DNA of 64,000 nt from Hortaea werneckii (Eukaryota; Ascomycota; Dothideomycetes; Mycosphaerellales; Teratosphaeriaceae). Of this stretch, positions 33,791-43,784 are shown in pieces. The position numbers and the translations under genes were made by a program. Numbering within the stretch: the stretch's first letter is position 1; the number at the start of each line of letters is the position of its first letter. The stretch spans positions 62,001 to 126,000 of the forward strand of contig JBAOKB010000177.1 in assembly GCA_037044905.1 (NCBI GenBank). The letters run 5' to 3'. Under the pieces are notes generated by a model that was given only the letters and a program-made list of their open reading frames with translations, searched no databases and was not told the DNA's origin.

Positions 33791-35737
33791 TTACACGGCT
33801 CGCTGGTTTACTGCCGCCGCCGCACCTGTCCATATTGGCCCTCGGCCTTGAGACGATGCTTTTCTTGATGCAGCGTCATCCGCCACGGCCTCTTCCACTT
33901 CCCGTACTCGCGAATGCGGTCCATTTTCATTACCTTGGCTTGAAGCTGCTCGAACCCACGGCGGAGCATCACTCCCGCTTTCGGGCAGGAGATCCCGGTG
34001 CAGTCTGAAATCGCCTCTTAAGACAGCCGCGATCCCTTCCGCCCACCGGAGTCCCATCGTACGGCTGATGTACTCCAACCGACCCAGGACCCAACCTGCC
34101 TGAGCCGAAGCCGCAGAAGTCCGCTGGGCGCTTGTGGTCGACTCGCTTGAAGGAGAGAGGCTTGCTTCCCAACATTCCGGTCCTATCCGCTCCAGTGCGC
34201 ACGTTCCTGCAAAGAAGAGCGGCCAGACAGATGTATAGGCTGACATCAATGGGCAGCTACTGTTCAGTGCTCTTGGTCCCGCATGGCCCAGCATTGGGGG
34301 AACGCCAGCACAGATCTCATCCGTCATCTGTCTCCTTACTCTGCGGAAGTAAGCCGCTTGCTCTTCTTGTTCTCCGTTGGTGAAGGTGTGTTTGAGGCGT
34401 CTGCATAGGAGCTCCTGAGAGCGGGTGACTAATATTCGGATCACACGGTACGTGTTCCACACGCCCGGGGCCGGACTTTGGGCGTAGGCATGCACCATTC
34501 CGTTCCAAACGTGAGGTGAGTCGGGTACGTCAAGCTCGTAGTAATGCCACACTGCGGCCTGACCTGCGCTCAGTGTGGACGAGGCCCACTGGATCATTTG
34601 CCTATCGATGTCGGCGCATATGCTGGCGCCGGCTGAGTCTGAGACGCGCCCATGTGCAATGTCAGCCCGGAGCTTGGCGAAGTCGAAGGAAAGACGAGCA
34701 AGCATATCTGCGGGTTGGACGAAGTAGCGCAACAAAGGCGGTTCAGGTTCTTGGAGGTCTTGCTGCCAATCCCATAAGAAGCTTGGAGGGTCAAGATCGT
34801 CCCAGATGCAGTGGATGAGTATTTGAGCCCGCATTTCGCGAAAGAGGGTCCGCCCTGTGTTGGATTTGAACTGGGCTTTGCCTCGGAGCTTGAGGAGCTG
34901 GGTCGCACCAGACATATGTGCTTTCCAGCTTTGGATGCTTTCCCGGCTGTCGCAGACAAGGTTCTCAAAGTATCCAAGTAGGCTGACGGCAACAAGTGCT
35001 TCGTCTTCCACGCATCGCGCTGGGTCCCGCAATTGTGTGTTTAAAAGACCAAGGGCGTCGGCATACAAGGCTCGTGCGTATTGCGAGCCCATGGTGACAT
35101 TCTCAACATTGTTCAATGAGGCCATGCCACAGGCGCGAATTGCAAGAGAGACCACTGGTTCCAAATGCAGGGAGTGGGTTGCCCAGTCGCGGAGGTAATC
35201 CCAGTGGTTGGAGGAGGTGAAAGAGGAGAAGAAGTGGGTGTAGGCCATTTCATCTGCTGTGGGTGTGAGAGACATGACGGCTGGACTTGCGTGCCGTGCA
35301 GGCTCTTGCATGGTGTTAAGTTTGGCATATGTTGTAGATTTGCTGCCAATGCTCAAAGCTTTAGAATTGGCTGATGTGTCATTGAAGGAGAAATCGAGGA
35401 CCTGCTCTCGATACGGAAGCTCCACCGTATCGTCGCTACTCGATGTGGACTCTGTAAAGGCGGGGGTGAATAGAGATGTGCTAGAATCCTTCCGTATCGA
35501 CGAGGACAAAACAACAAGACTAGAATTAGATCCCGCTCGAGAAGCCTTCTGCTTGCTGGCTTTCGCGCGTACGTCTTCGGTCTCATCCTGGATTTGCAGC
35601 TGGCTGGTGTCTCGATAGCCTGAACATGGCTTCCTGAGCTTTACACACCTCGCGCAGGCCGGCTGCTCAAGCGTGCATCGTTTTTTGGCCTTTCTGCAGT
35701 TCTCGCAGCCCGCGCTGGGCTTGCCGCGGTACACCAT
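33791..35737 (-). CDS. Zn2Cys6 fungal transcription factor
   Basis: An intact, intronless frame of 648 codons. The N-terminal binuclear zinc cluster has Cys at residues 11, 14, 21, 28, 31 and 38, with the basic AKKRC loop (GCENCRKAKKRC, CARCVKLRKPCSGY). A Ser-rich linker then leads into a fungal-specific regulatory domain of the Fungal_trans_2 kind: FFSSFTSSNHWDYLRDWATH, VSLAIRACGMASLNNV, ALYADALGLLNTQL, VAVSLLGYFENLV, HMSGATQLLKLRG and VWPLFFAGTCALER. These proteins regulate metabolism or secondary-metabolite genes. The target is unknown here, and no biosynthetic cluster lies adjacent. Further introns near the C-terminus are possible but not required. Confidence 0.85.
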   Translation of the reverse strand: MVYRGKPSAGCENCRKAKKRCTLEQPACARCVKLRKPCSGYRDTSQLQIQDETEDVRAKASKQKASRAGSNSSLVVLSSSIRKDSSTSLFTPAFTESTSSSDDTVELPYREQVLDFSFNDTSANSKALSIGSKSTTYAKLNTMQEPARHASPAVMSLTPTADEMAYTHFFSSFTSSNHWDYLRDWATHSLHLEPVVSLAIRACGMASLNNVENVTMGSQYARALYADALGLLNTQLRDPARCVEDEALVAVSLLGYFENLVCDSRESIQSWKAHMSGATQLLKLRGKAQFKSNTGRTLFREMRAQILIHCIWDDLDPPSFLWDWQQDLQEPEPPLLRYFVQPADMLARLSFDFAKLRADIAHGRVSDSAGASICADIDRQMIQWASSTLSAGQAAVWHYYELDVPDSPHVWNGMVHAYAQSPAPGVWNTYRVIRILVTRSQELLCRRLKHTFTNGEQEEQAAYFRRVRRQMTDEICAGVPPMLGHAGPRALNSSCPLMSAYTSVWPLFFAGTCALERIGPECWEASLSPSSESTTSAQRTSAASAQAGWVLGRLEYISRTMGLRWAEGIAAVLRGDFRLHRDLLPESGSDAPPWVRAASSQGNENGPHSRVREVEEAVADDAASRKASSQGRGPIWTGAAAAVNQRAV

Positions 35738-36631
35738 AGGTCTCCAAAGCCTTGGAGAAGAGCTGTCTCAACAGTAGGGATGATTTTGATAGCGCACAAG
35801 ACAAATCATCCAGAATTCAAAGGAAGTTCACAGCCGGGTAATCTCTAGACTAGTATCCAGGCTGCACGTCTTCTGCCGGTCTTACCAGCGAAAGGTCGTT
35901 GCCAACTGGAGGTCTCTGAGTGTCATTCACGGGCGAGTGTGCAGTTGAGCTCGCTTTCGCAGCCTTCACGGCGTCGTTTACAGCCGATGCATGTCCGGGT
36001 GGGTTACTGAGGTTGTGCCTCCACAACGCTGCTTTTCATGCAGAAGCGATTGGCACTGCCAGTGCTGCCTGCCAGGTAGTGTGTAGAGCGTTCTCCGTGC
36101 CCGGCGTCAGCTGCGAGTCGTGAAGTTGTACCTAGAGCAAGATTGCAGATATGGCAAGAGTTGGTGCCGCCCTACCGAAGCGTTTGCTGACAGAGTCTAC
36201 GCATTACAGTCTCTATTTCCAAAGGCAAGACCATTCGTCAACCGCCCCGATAGTGGTTCACCTTCGCCCATCATCACGCTTTGCCACGCGCTAATGTCTC
36301 CAGCAGGCGGCAGATTCCGCGCGCACGGACAGCCTTGGCGCACTCCACTGGCGCCTTTCAATTTCTGAAGCCGAACTTTGCGATTCAATTGTGAGCGCAT
36401 CAAGCGACCTCGACGACGACACTAACCAACCCGAGCAGGAGCGCTGCATCACCGACAAGGTACGTGAGGAGTAGGAAGACGTGAAAGACGGCATACTGGG
36501 AAAATGTTCGGAGTTGCTGGATTGGAGCAATGGCGAGACCAGTCCTGCCGACTCTTTGCTGGCTTCTGGAGATGGCATGGATAGCTGTGGATGGGCATAA
36601 GATCGATGGCTGACTCTGCTTTTCTACACAG
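35738..36631. promoter_or_regulatory. intergenic and RPL15 upstream region with probable 5'UTR intron
   Basis: Contains the divergent promoters of the Zn2Cys6 gene and RPL15. Just upstream of the L15 ATG is a strong acceptor (TTTTCTACACAG, ending 36631). A consensus donor GTACGT lies at 36460, so a 172-nt intron in the 5'UTR (36460-36631) is likely, as is common in fungal ribosomal-protein genes. Confidence 0.5.
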
Positions 36632-37491
36632 ATGGGCGCCCACAAGTATCTCGAGGAGCTCGCGAAGAAGAAGCAGAGCGATGTCATGCGCTTTCTGCTC
36701 CGCGTTCGCTGCTGGGAGGTATGCCCAATGTGAACCCACCCGACTGCGTTTGAGCGGCATATGGCCAGCACCTTGTCAGCCTATCCAGCACATCTTTGAC
36801 CTGCCTTGACGGGCAAATATGACTGGGTGGCTGGCGATGGTGCTGTGCCTGTGTCTTGAGCGTACTCGTTGAACATTTGCTGAGAGTACATCAATTCTAG
36901 CTCCGCCAGCTGAACGTGATCCACCGCGCCTCGCGCCCGTCTCGCCCAGACAAGGCCCGCCGCATGGGATACAAGGCCAAGCAGGGCTACGTCGTCTACC
37001 GTATCCGTGTGCGCCGTGGTGGCCGCAAGCGGCCGGTGCCCAAGGGTGCCACTTTCGGTAAGTCAACTACTGTCCAAATCTCCGATATCCTTCGGCGCCC
37101 ACGCTAACACAGTGCGATTACAGGCAAGCCGACCAACATGGGTGTGAACCAGCTCAAGTACCAGCGCTCCCTCCGCGCCACCGCTGAGGAGCGTGTCGGC
37201 CGCAAGTGCGCCAACTTGCGCGTGCTCAACAGCTACTGGATCAACCAGGACAGCACCTACAAGTACTACGAGGTCATCTGCGTCGACCCGATGCACAAGG
37301 CCATCCGCCGCGACGCCCGCATCAACTGGATCGTCAACCCGGTCCACAAGCACCGCGAGTGCCGTGGTCTTACCGCTACCGGCAAGAAGAGCCGTGGCCA
37401 GAACAAGGGCCACAAGTTCAACAACACCCGCAGCGGCAGGAGAAAGGTGTGGAAGAAGCACAACACCCTCAGCCTGTGGAGATACAGGTAG
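36632..37491 (+). CDS. RPL15: 60S ribosomal protein L15 (eL15)
   Basis: A large-subunit ribosomal protein, complete in three coding exons. Exon 1 (36632-36718) encodes [19 protein letters not shown] through RCWE. Intron 36719-36900 (182 nt). Exon 2 (36901-37057) encodes [20 protein letters not shown]. Intron 37058-37123 (66 nt, branch GCTAAC). Exon 3 (37124-37491) carries [40 protein letters not shown] and the basic end [10 protein letters not shown]. All junctions keep frame. The length of 203 codons is the usual family size. The sequence is close to yeast and animal L15 throughout. High expression is expected and the codon choice is strongly C-ending. Confidence 0.97.
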
Positions 37492-38455
37492 AGCGGTGCA
37501 TGAGGAGGGTCGCTACCTTGAGGTGGTGGCTCGGCTGGTGCATTGGGCAATTGAAGAGAGTCTGTTGGACGCCGGAAGTGAGAGCATATGCTCATGGGCA
37601 GGCTCCGTTCCCTACGGCGCCAGTGTGACGAGAAATAGCTGCAGCCTCCCCTGCAGTATAAATGAAAGCGACTTGAGCTTGCATGACGAACCTTTTTTTC
37701 AATATTACTTGAGTTTCTCGATTCCTTCATCATGTCCTTGTCGCATATTTTCTCCTGTAATTTCCCTGATAGGTTCCTTACTTCTCTGTCTACAAGAGTA
37801 CGATACGAGTGATTGCCAGTCAATTTTTAGCATTCTCGCATGCCAATCTGCAACCCTATTTATGTCTCGCCTGCGATTCGTGTGAAAGGAGGGATTTCCA
37901 GCAAGGTTTCGGCGCCCGCCTCGGCAGCTTGCGCATCGAACACGAATCCCCGATCCGAAACCCCTCTTGGCGGCGTTGAAGCAACCCGACTCTAGCTGGT
38001 ATCGTCATTAGCATCGGCGGGCATAGGAGGTAGCTTGCTCCCCTTTCGTGTTGCCAACGACCATGTCTAATAACCTCGCTACCGACATTGTCGTCGCGGC
38101 CTTCGTATTTCACCATCTTGACAGTTGTCGAGCACGACGGCTTTGTTGGCGGCCGCCATAGCTGTCTCAGGGAGCTGTCCGTCCGAGTTCTTTCCGCGCA
38201 GTGCAATACGAAATAGGGAATCGGTACTACCTGGTAGCTCCTGCAGGTGCGGAGAGAGGAACAGCAAGGCAGGCCGTGAACCCGGTCCTCGTCCAAGTCT
38301 TATTATTCTTACCTAGGTAGTTGAGGTGTTCAGTACCTCTGGTCTGCGCCGGTACGCGCGTTCACATCTGACAAGCCCACGAGACTGGTGTGCGACGAGC
38401 AGCATATCAAGCTGCCTCACTCCCCCTTGGGTGGTATCAATGACCTTCGGCGATA
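37492..38455. other. intergenic
   Basis: The RPL15 3' region and the HUL4 5' region. No gene is supported on either strand. Confidence 0.55.
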
Positions 38456-41400
38456 ATGGCCCCGTCATGGAGTCAGCGATTGTACGCGTTTGGCTCTTCG
38501 TCCAGTAATACTCCTACGCGCAGCGTCGCCGGAAACCAACGCGAGAAACCTTTACCACCTCCACCTCCACCTTCATCTAGACCACCACCACATCCCCTTC
38601 AAGTCCAGGCATTCGATCCACCCCCGACGCTGTACAACCAGCGATCCAATGCCACGCCGACTAGGCCGCACACGTCGGGCGGGAAGCAGCATAGCCATAG
38701 CAGGAGTGCGAGTCACCCACTACCGAAGCTGTTCGGCGTAGGCAAAAAGAAGAGTGCACGTGAGCTTGGAGGCTCGTATAGCTACGCCGATGTGCCATTT
38801 GACGATGATCTGGTCCCTGTGCTCGACCAGCCAACTGGATCGGAGAAGGAGCGCGTGCCGACGAGAGTGATATCCGGGCGGAAGGATGTCGGAGGGAAGA
38901 ACGGGAATGACGATGTGGCCAAGGCGAACCGGAGATGTATGTGCTGCGATAGTCGCGTCATGGTGCCCAAAGACCTGGACAAGTTTCGGTGCATGGGTTG
39001 TACGACGGTCAACGACCTCCGGCCGGCAAGCGAGCAGAGGAAGGAGCAGAAGAGGGCGGAAGCGGAGGGCTTCGGTGGACAAATTGGCGGGCGAACAGTG
39101 CAGGTCAACGTCGAGAGGGTACAAGCTGTGATCGACAAATGTGTGGTCAGCTATTTGGAGGAGAGATGTCGAAGGACGTCGCAGCCAGCAAAGCCGCCAT
39201 TGGGTTCGCGAGCGGTGCCACAGCCTGCTCAGACGTCGCCTGCTAGGGCAGGTGATAGCACTGGTACAGCTGCCATACCCATAAAGCAGCCGAAGAAGGG
39301 CAGCCAGCAACTCACAGACGCTCCTGTATCGTCTTCGCCACCCGACAGACTGGATCACGAAGATCTCTTGGCCTCTAAACACTCGGCGACTATCAAAGAC
39401 TTCAAGGACATTGATTTCTTCTCCTATATGCGCTATGATACCCCGCCGCCGTACGAACAAGTCACTAGGCAAGGTTCCGATTCAACACCAGGTGCCGCGT
39501 CAGTACACCGTGGCCCGCCACCTACTGCCACAAATATCCCTTTCGAATCGACAGATCCGTTGGCGAGGAGGCCCGTTCCGGCGAAACCGACACGGAAGCC
39601 GCCTCCACCACCCGTTCACATCTCACAGCACAATTCTTCACAGCGACTGAGTCCTACAAATGGCGGGATGTCACGTGGCAACAGTCAGCAGGGTCCGTCA
39701 AGTCCACTGAGACCAACGCAGATGAGTCCTCGCCTGCCGCCAATGCAGGAGTCGTGGGAAAGGCCGCGGTACGAGAGAACGAAGGCCATATTTCGCCCAT
39801 TAGAAGACTACCTGTTGGCCTCCTATGGGACATTTGAAGGGTTGAACACCTCTTTCAGTACTGTACGGAGCTCCACAAGGCAACCGGCTTCCACCCTAGC
39901 CCTGCCCATCGAGCACGAGATGTCGAGGTTAAAGGCACGGACACGAAGCGAGAGCTGCATCAAGACGCCGCCGCGCCCGGAACAGCCTTCGGACTTTGCA
40001 TTTGGCGATGACGGCGCTCAGCAGCAGCATGAGAGTCCCTTTGACGGGTTTCAAGAGCTGGATGCCAAGACTTTGCTGCTAGGTGAATTGGGAGAGAATT
40101 CTTCGTGGTGGACCGGCAAGGTCGATCGGATGCTCAGCGCCGACAAAGCTACCAAACGGAAGCAAGTGGGCGCTGGCGGCGGCACAGGCGAGAAGGAAAG
40201 AGAAAGGAAGCCCGTAAACTCCAAATCGCCTAACATTGCTTGGGACGAGCTCGAGCGCTTCTATGATCTGGTCTACAATGCCGGAGAGAACTGGCGAGAG
40301 CACAAGGCACGCGTCACACACGAAGGGAGCGCGGAGGGCTTGGAAGGCGACAAGAATGTGGAGGAAGTCGAAGAAGACCTTGGTGAGGCGAGAGAGCACG
40401 CAGTCAGGGCTCTGTTTAAAATGACAGAGAACCTCCTCAAAAGACCTGGAAGGCAGCTTAACGAGCCAGAGCACATGCGGTGGCTGTTGATAGTTTTGGC
40501 AAATCCTGGACTGTACCCGGCACACAGCAAGCCGAAGAGGGCAGCGAGTGCGGGTACGAGACCCCAGCCGGGCCGGACGAGGTCGGCAGGTGGACACTTT
40601 GGCAGTGCTGCCCCGAAAAGCCCAAAGAAGCCAACGCTGTCGCCCCGAGCATCTCCCGGTGGCCGTGATGGAGGATCCAGTGGACCGCAGCACACAGGTA
40701 TCTTGAAGAGAGTCTTTGGTTTGTTGGCGCATACGACGGATCGAAACCACAATTACCTTATCGCGTGGCTTTCACGGCTCGATCAGGCCCGATTCGAAGC
40801 TCTCGTGTCACTGACAGCATCCTTTGTCACACACAGAATCTCCCGTCGGTCAACAGGCAGGCAACGAAGCAAAAGCGCTGGAGTGAACGACGGCGGCCTA
40901 ATTCCGGATTTGACTGGCGGTGCGGCGAACACTAGCGCACAGCTGCATTCTGCGATGGGGCTGAGTGGAAGTGTGAAGAACGCGGCGCGCAAGGAACCTG
41001 AAGGCGAGACTGAATGGGCGGGCGACTGGCAGTGCAAAGCGGGCGCGAAATGGATGAGCTTGCTTTTCGCTGCGAACAATGTCTGGAACGGGCGACGGAG
41101 GGAGTCTGATGGACGTCAACCTGGCGGCGATTATGAGCAGACGGAGTTGGCAGGTGTGTCTGGAGATCCGCCCGCGAAAGCCAGAAGAAGCGGGCAATTG
41201 ATGCATACGAGCCAATTCTACAATGCTCTCTTGGACTACCATGACCTGATAGCGGATTTCAAGGTCTGGGAGAGCCGGAGGGACAAGTTCAGTTTCTGCC
41301 AGTATCCGCTCTTCCTCTCCATGGGCGCCAAGATCAAGATCTTAGAATATGACGCTCGGCGGCAGATGGAGATCAAGGCTCGCGAAGCTTACTTTGACTC

Positions 41401-42628
41401 TGTCGTTCGCGCTCATCGCAATCTAGACGGGTACTTTCACCTTAAGGTGCGTCGGGATTGCATGGTCGACGACTCGCTGAGGCAGATCTCTCAGGCGGCT
41501 GGTGCCGGCCAAGGTGAGGATCTGAAGAAGGGTCTCCGCGTACATTTCGCTGGCGAGGAGGGCGTGGACGCTGGAGGGCCGAGGAAGGAATGGTTTCTCA
41601 TGGTCGTGCGAGAAATCTTTGATCCACGTATGGGTCTGTTCGTCTACGACGAGGAGTCTGGTGCTTGCTGGTTTAACCCTCAGAGCTTTGAGACGAGCGA
41701 TCAATTCTACCTTGTCGGTGCTCTGCTGGGTTTGGCGATCTACAACAGCACCATCTTGGACGTGGAGCTGCCCGCGTTCGCTTTTAGAAAGTTGCTGGCT
41801 AGTGCGCCTTCTACTGGAGTAGGCACGCAAGGAAACGCCAATGTTAGTTCGATCACGGGGACCAAGGGACAGATGACGTATACCCTCTCCGACCTCGCAG
41901 AGTTCCGTCCACGGTTGGCACGGGGCTTACAGCAGCTGCTGGACTACGACGGCGATGTGGAAGACACTTATTGCTGGAACTTTGTTGCGCCTGTGGAAGC
42001 CTACGGCGTGACGAAGGAGGTCCCGCTCATGTCGAACGGAGAGGCCACGCCTGTCACGAACGCCAACCGTGCCGAGTTCGTCGAGGCGTACGTGCGCTAC
42101 ATCCTCGACACGTCGGTGGCGCGGCAATTCGAGCCCTTCAAGCGCGGCTTCTTCACCGTGTGCGCAGGCAACGCCCTGAGTCTTTTCCGCGCGGAGGAGA
42201 TCGAGCTCCTGATCCGAGGCAGCGATGAGAGTCTGGACGTCGACAGCTTGAAAGCCGTCGCGGTCTACGAGAACTGGCGGCACGCCTCGCCGCCGCACAT
42301 GATGGTGCCGGATCCCGCCGAGACGGTCGAGGTCATCGCTTGGTTCTGGGATGCCTTCAAAGACGCCCCGCCGGCCCAGCAACGGAAACTTCTGACTTTT
42401 ATCACCGGTACGGACAGGATCCCCGCGGTGGGTGCGGCGAGCTTAGTCCTGCGGATTCTGGCCGGCGGCGATGGGTATGGCGGTGGGGGGCGCGAAGAGC
42501 GACAGAGGTTCCCTGTGGCGCGGACCTGTTTCAATATGTTGATTCTGTGGCATTACGATAGCAGGGCAGAGATGGAGGAGAGGCTGTGGAGGGCTGTGGA
42601 GGAAGGGGCTGGGTTTGGATTGAAGTAG
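38456..42628 (+). CDS. HUL4: HECT E3 ubiquitin ligase, HUL4 type
   Basis: An intact single-exon frame of 1390 codons. The C-terminal 350-400 residues form a HECT domain: GVDAGGPRKEWFLMVVREIFD, GLFVYDEESGACWFNPQSF, FYLVGALLGLAIYNSTILDV, FKRGFFTVCAGNALSLFRAEEI, then FITGTDRIPAVGAASLVL and the active-site loop FPVARTCFNMLILWHY. The thioester Cys is about residue 1358. The N-terminus has proline-rich segments and a CxxC...CxxC zinc-ribbon-like element (RCMCCDSRVMVPKDLD, RCMGC; about residues 150-180). The middle region has long disordered linkers and an IEH-like helical domain before HECT. Domain order matches yeast Hul4, a nuclear/cytosolic E3 implicated in protein quality control. Specific substrates cannot be told. 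Confidence 0.9.
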   Translation: MAPSWSQRLYAFGSSSSNTPTRSVAGNQREKPLPPPPPPSSRPPPHPLQVQAFDPPPTLYNQRSNATPTRPHTSGGKQHSHSRSASHPLPKLFGVGKKKSARELGGSYSYADVPFDDDLVPVLDQPTGSEKERVPTRVISGRKDVGGKNGNDDVAKANRRCMCCDSRVMVPKDLDKFRCMGCTTVNDLRPASEQRKEQKRAEAEGFGGQIGGRTVQVNVERVQAVIDKCVVSYLEERCRRTSQPAKPPLGSRAVPQPAQTSPARAGDSTGTAAIPIKQPKKGSQQLTDAPVSSSPPDRLDHEDLLASKHSATIKDFKDIDFFSYMRYDTPPPYEQVTRQGSDSTPGAASVHRGPPPTATNIPFESTDPLARRPVPAKPTRKPPPPPVHISQHNSSQRLSPTNGGMSRGNSQQGPSSPLRPTQMSPRLPPMQESWERPRYERTKAIFRPLEDYLLASYGTFEGLNTSFSTVRSSTRQPASTLALPIEHEMSRLKARTRSESCIKTPPRPEQPSDFAFGDDGAQQQHESPFDGFQELDAKTLLLGELGENSSWWTGKVDRMLSADKATKRKQVGAGGGTGEKERERKPVNSKSPNIAWDELERFYDLVYNAGENWREHKARVTHEGSAEGLEGDKNVEEVEEDLGEAREHAVRALFKMTENLLKRPGRQLNEPEHMRWLLIVLANPGLYPAHSKPKRAASAGTRPQPGRTRSAGGHFGSAAPKSPKKPTLSPRASPGGRDGGSSGPQHTGILKRVFGLLAHTTDRNHNYLIAWLSRLDQARFEALVSLTASFVTHRISRRSTGRQRSKSAGVNDGGLIPDLTGGAANTSAQLHSAMGLSGSVKNAARKEPEGETEWAGDWQCKAGAKWMSLLFAANNVWNGRRRESDGRQPGGDYEQTELAGVSGDPPAKARRSGQLMHTSQFYNALLDYHDLIADFKVWESRRDKFSFCQYPLFLSMGAKIKILEYDARRQMEIKAREAYFDSVVRAHRNLDGYFHLKVRRDCMVDDSLRQISQAAGAGQGEDLKKGLRVHFAGEEGVDAGGPRKEWFLMVVREIFDPRMGLFVYDEESGACWFNPQSFETSDQFYLVGALLGLAIYNSTILDVELPAFAFRKLLASAPSTGVGTQGNANVSSITGTKGQMTYTLSDLAEFRPRLARGLQQLLDYDGDVEDTYCWNFVAPVEAYGVTKEVPLMSNGEATPVTNANRAEFVEAYVRYILDTSVARQFEPFKRGFFTVCAGNALSLFRAEEIELLIRGSDESLDVDSLKAVAVYENWRHASPPHMMVPDPAETVEVIAWFWDAFKDAPPAQQRKLLTFITGTDRIPAVGAASLVLRILAGGDGYGGGGREERQRFPVARTCFNMLILWHYDSRAEMEERLWRAVEEGAGFGLK

Positions 42629-43784
42629 AAAATGCGAATTGGGGTTTTTGTAGGCAATTTCGTTCGCGGTTGGGTGGGAAAGGGTTGTACGGGTATTGAT
42701 ACACTTGGTGAGGAATGGTGAAGATAGTAGTTGGAGGGATACAACTGATAAGACGAGGAAGACTTGTGGATCCTTTTTCTACCCTACGCTTCTGATCAAT
42801 TTCAAGACCTAGACTGTTCCGGAAGACGTAGATCACGTGCGACATTACTTTATGCTCCGAAGATACTACAGCAGAACTGCGATGTGTCATTCTTGCTGGT
42901 TAAATGCTATACGTTTGGTCTTAGATCTTTGTTCGTGACGCCCAAACTTGGTTTTCCCTTGGTGGGATAGGTACCTTAGGTTTGTCGCTTGACTCGGTCA
43001 CGCCTCTATCCGGCCATTGATACCTAACGGTTTCAAAAAAAGAAAGAAGAAAAGAAAAGAAAAGAAACTGCCGATCTTGGGAAATTATTGGGCTGAAACA
43101 TGCACCTACAGGCTCCACCGCACGTGAAACCCTGCTTGAGGGACCCAACAAGAGAGCGAAGTACATAAGGAGATAAGCAAGAATGAATCGCGCTTCACAC
43201 CTAATTCGACCCCGCCTCCGCGACCCTGCTGCACATCACCACGCCATCATGGGTCCGGAGGGTCGCGAGCACCGCGAGGGTCGCTTACGCGAAGAACTTG
43301 GAAACGCCCCTGTTACTCCCTACGTCTCTAGCATCTTTCTGACATCGGTTCGCTTCCATGCCTGTACCGTAGGGGCTCCCTGCGGCGGGCTTCCGCATCC
43401 TCCGGATAGGATGTTCCAAGGCAAAAAACCCCCGATTCTGATCGAAGAGTGGTCGAAGTTGGATACGAGATGCTGTTACGACCTACCCTCTTAGGGTGTA
43501 TCGTGCTTGGGGTACCTCCTAGTCGCCCCGACTTGCTTAGCGTTACGTACCCGGGTATTTTTTTGCTCTCCTGTTCAAGGGCCTCGCGAATCATTGGGCT
43601 GCTCGAGGCGACATGTGTCCCATCCTCGCCGAGAAGCGGGTGATGAAAGAGGTACATTCTACTACCAGGGATGGGTGGAGAGGTAGGTATAAGGGCAAAC
43701 ATCCCCCTTGTCAGCTCCGCAGAAGTTGCTCTCGATTTGTTTGACGTTGCACAGAGGGCAAACAATTGAACGAGTATATTCAGG
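42629..43784. other. intergenic with purine tract
   Basis: The HUL4 3' region and the upstream region of the FAD oxidase. A purine-only A/G tract lies at about 43034-43068. No gene is supported. A long minus-strand open frame overlapping the FAD oxidase start is considered a shadow. Confidence 0.5.
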
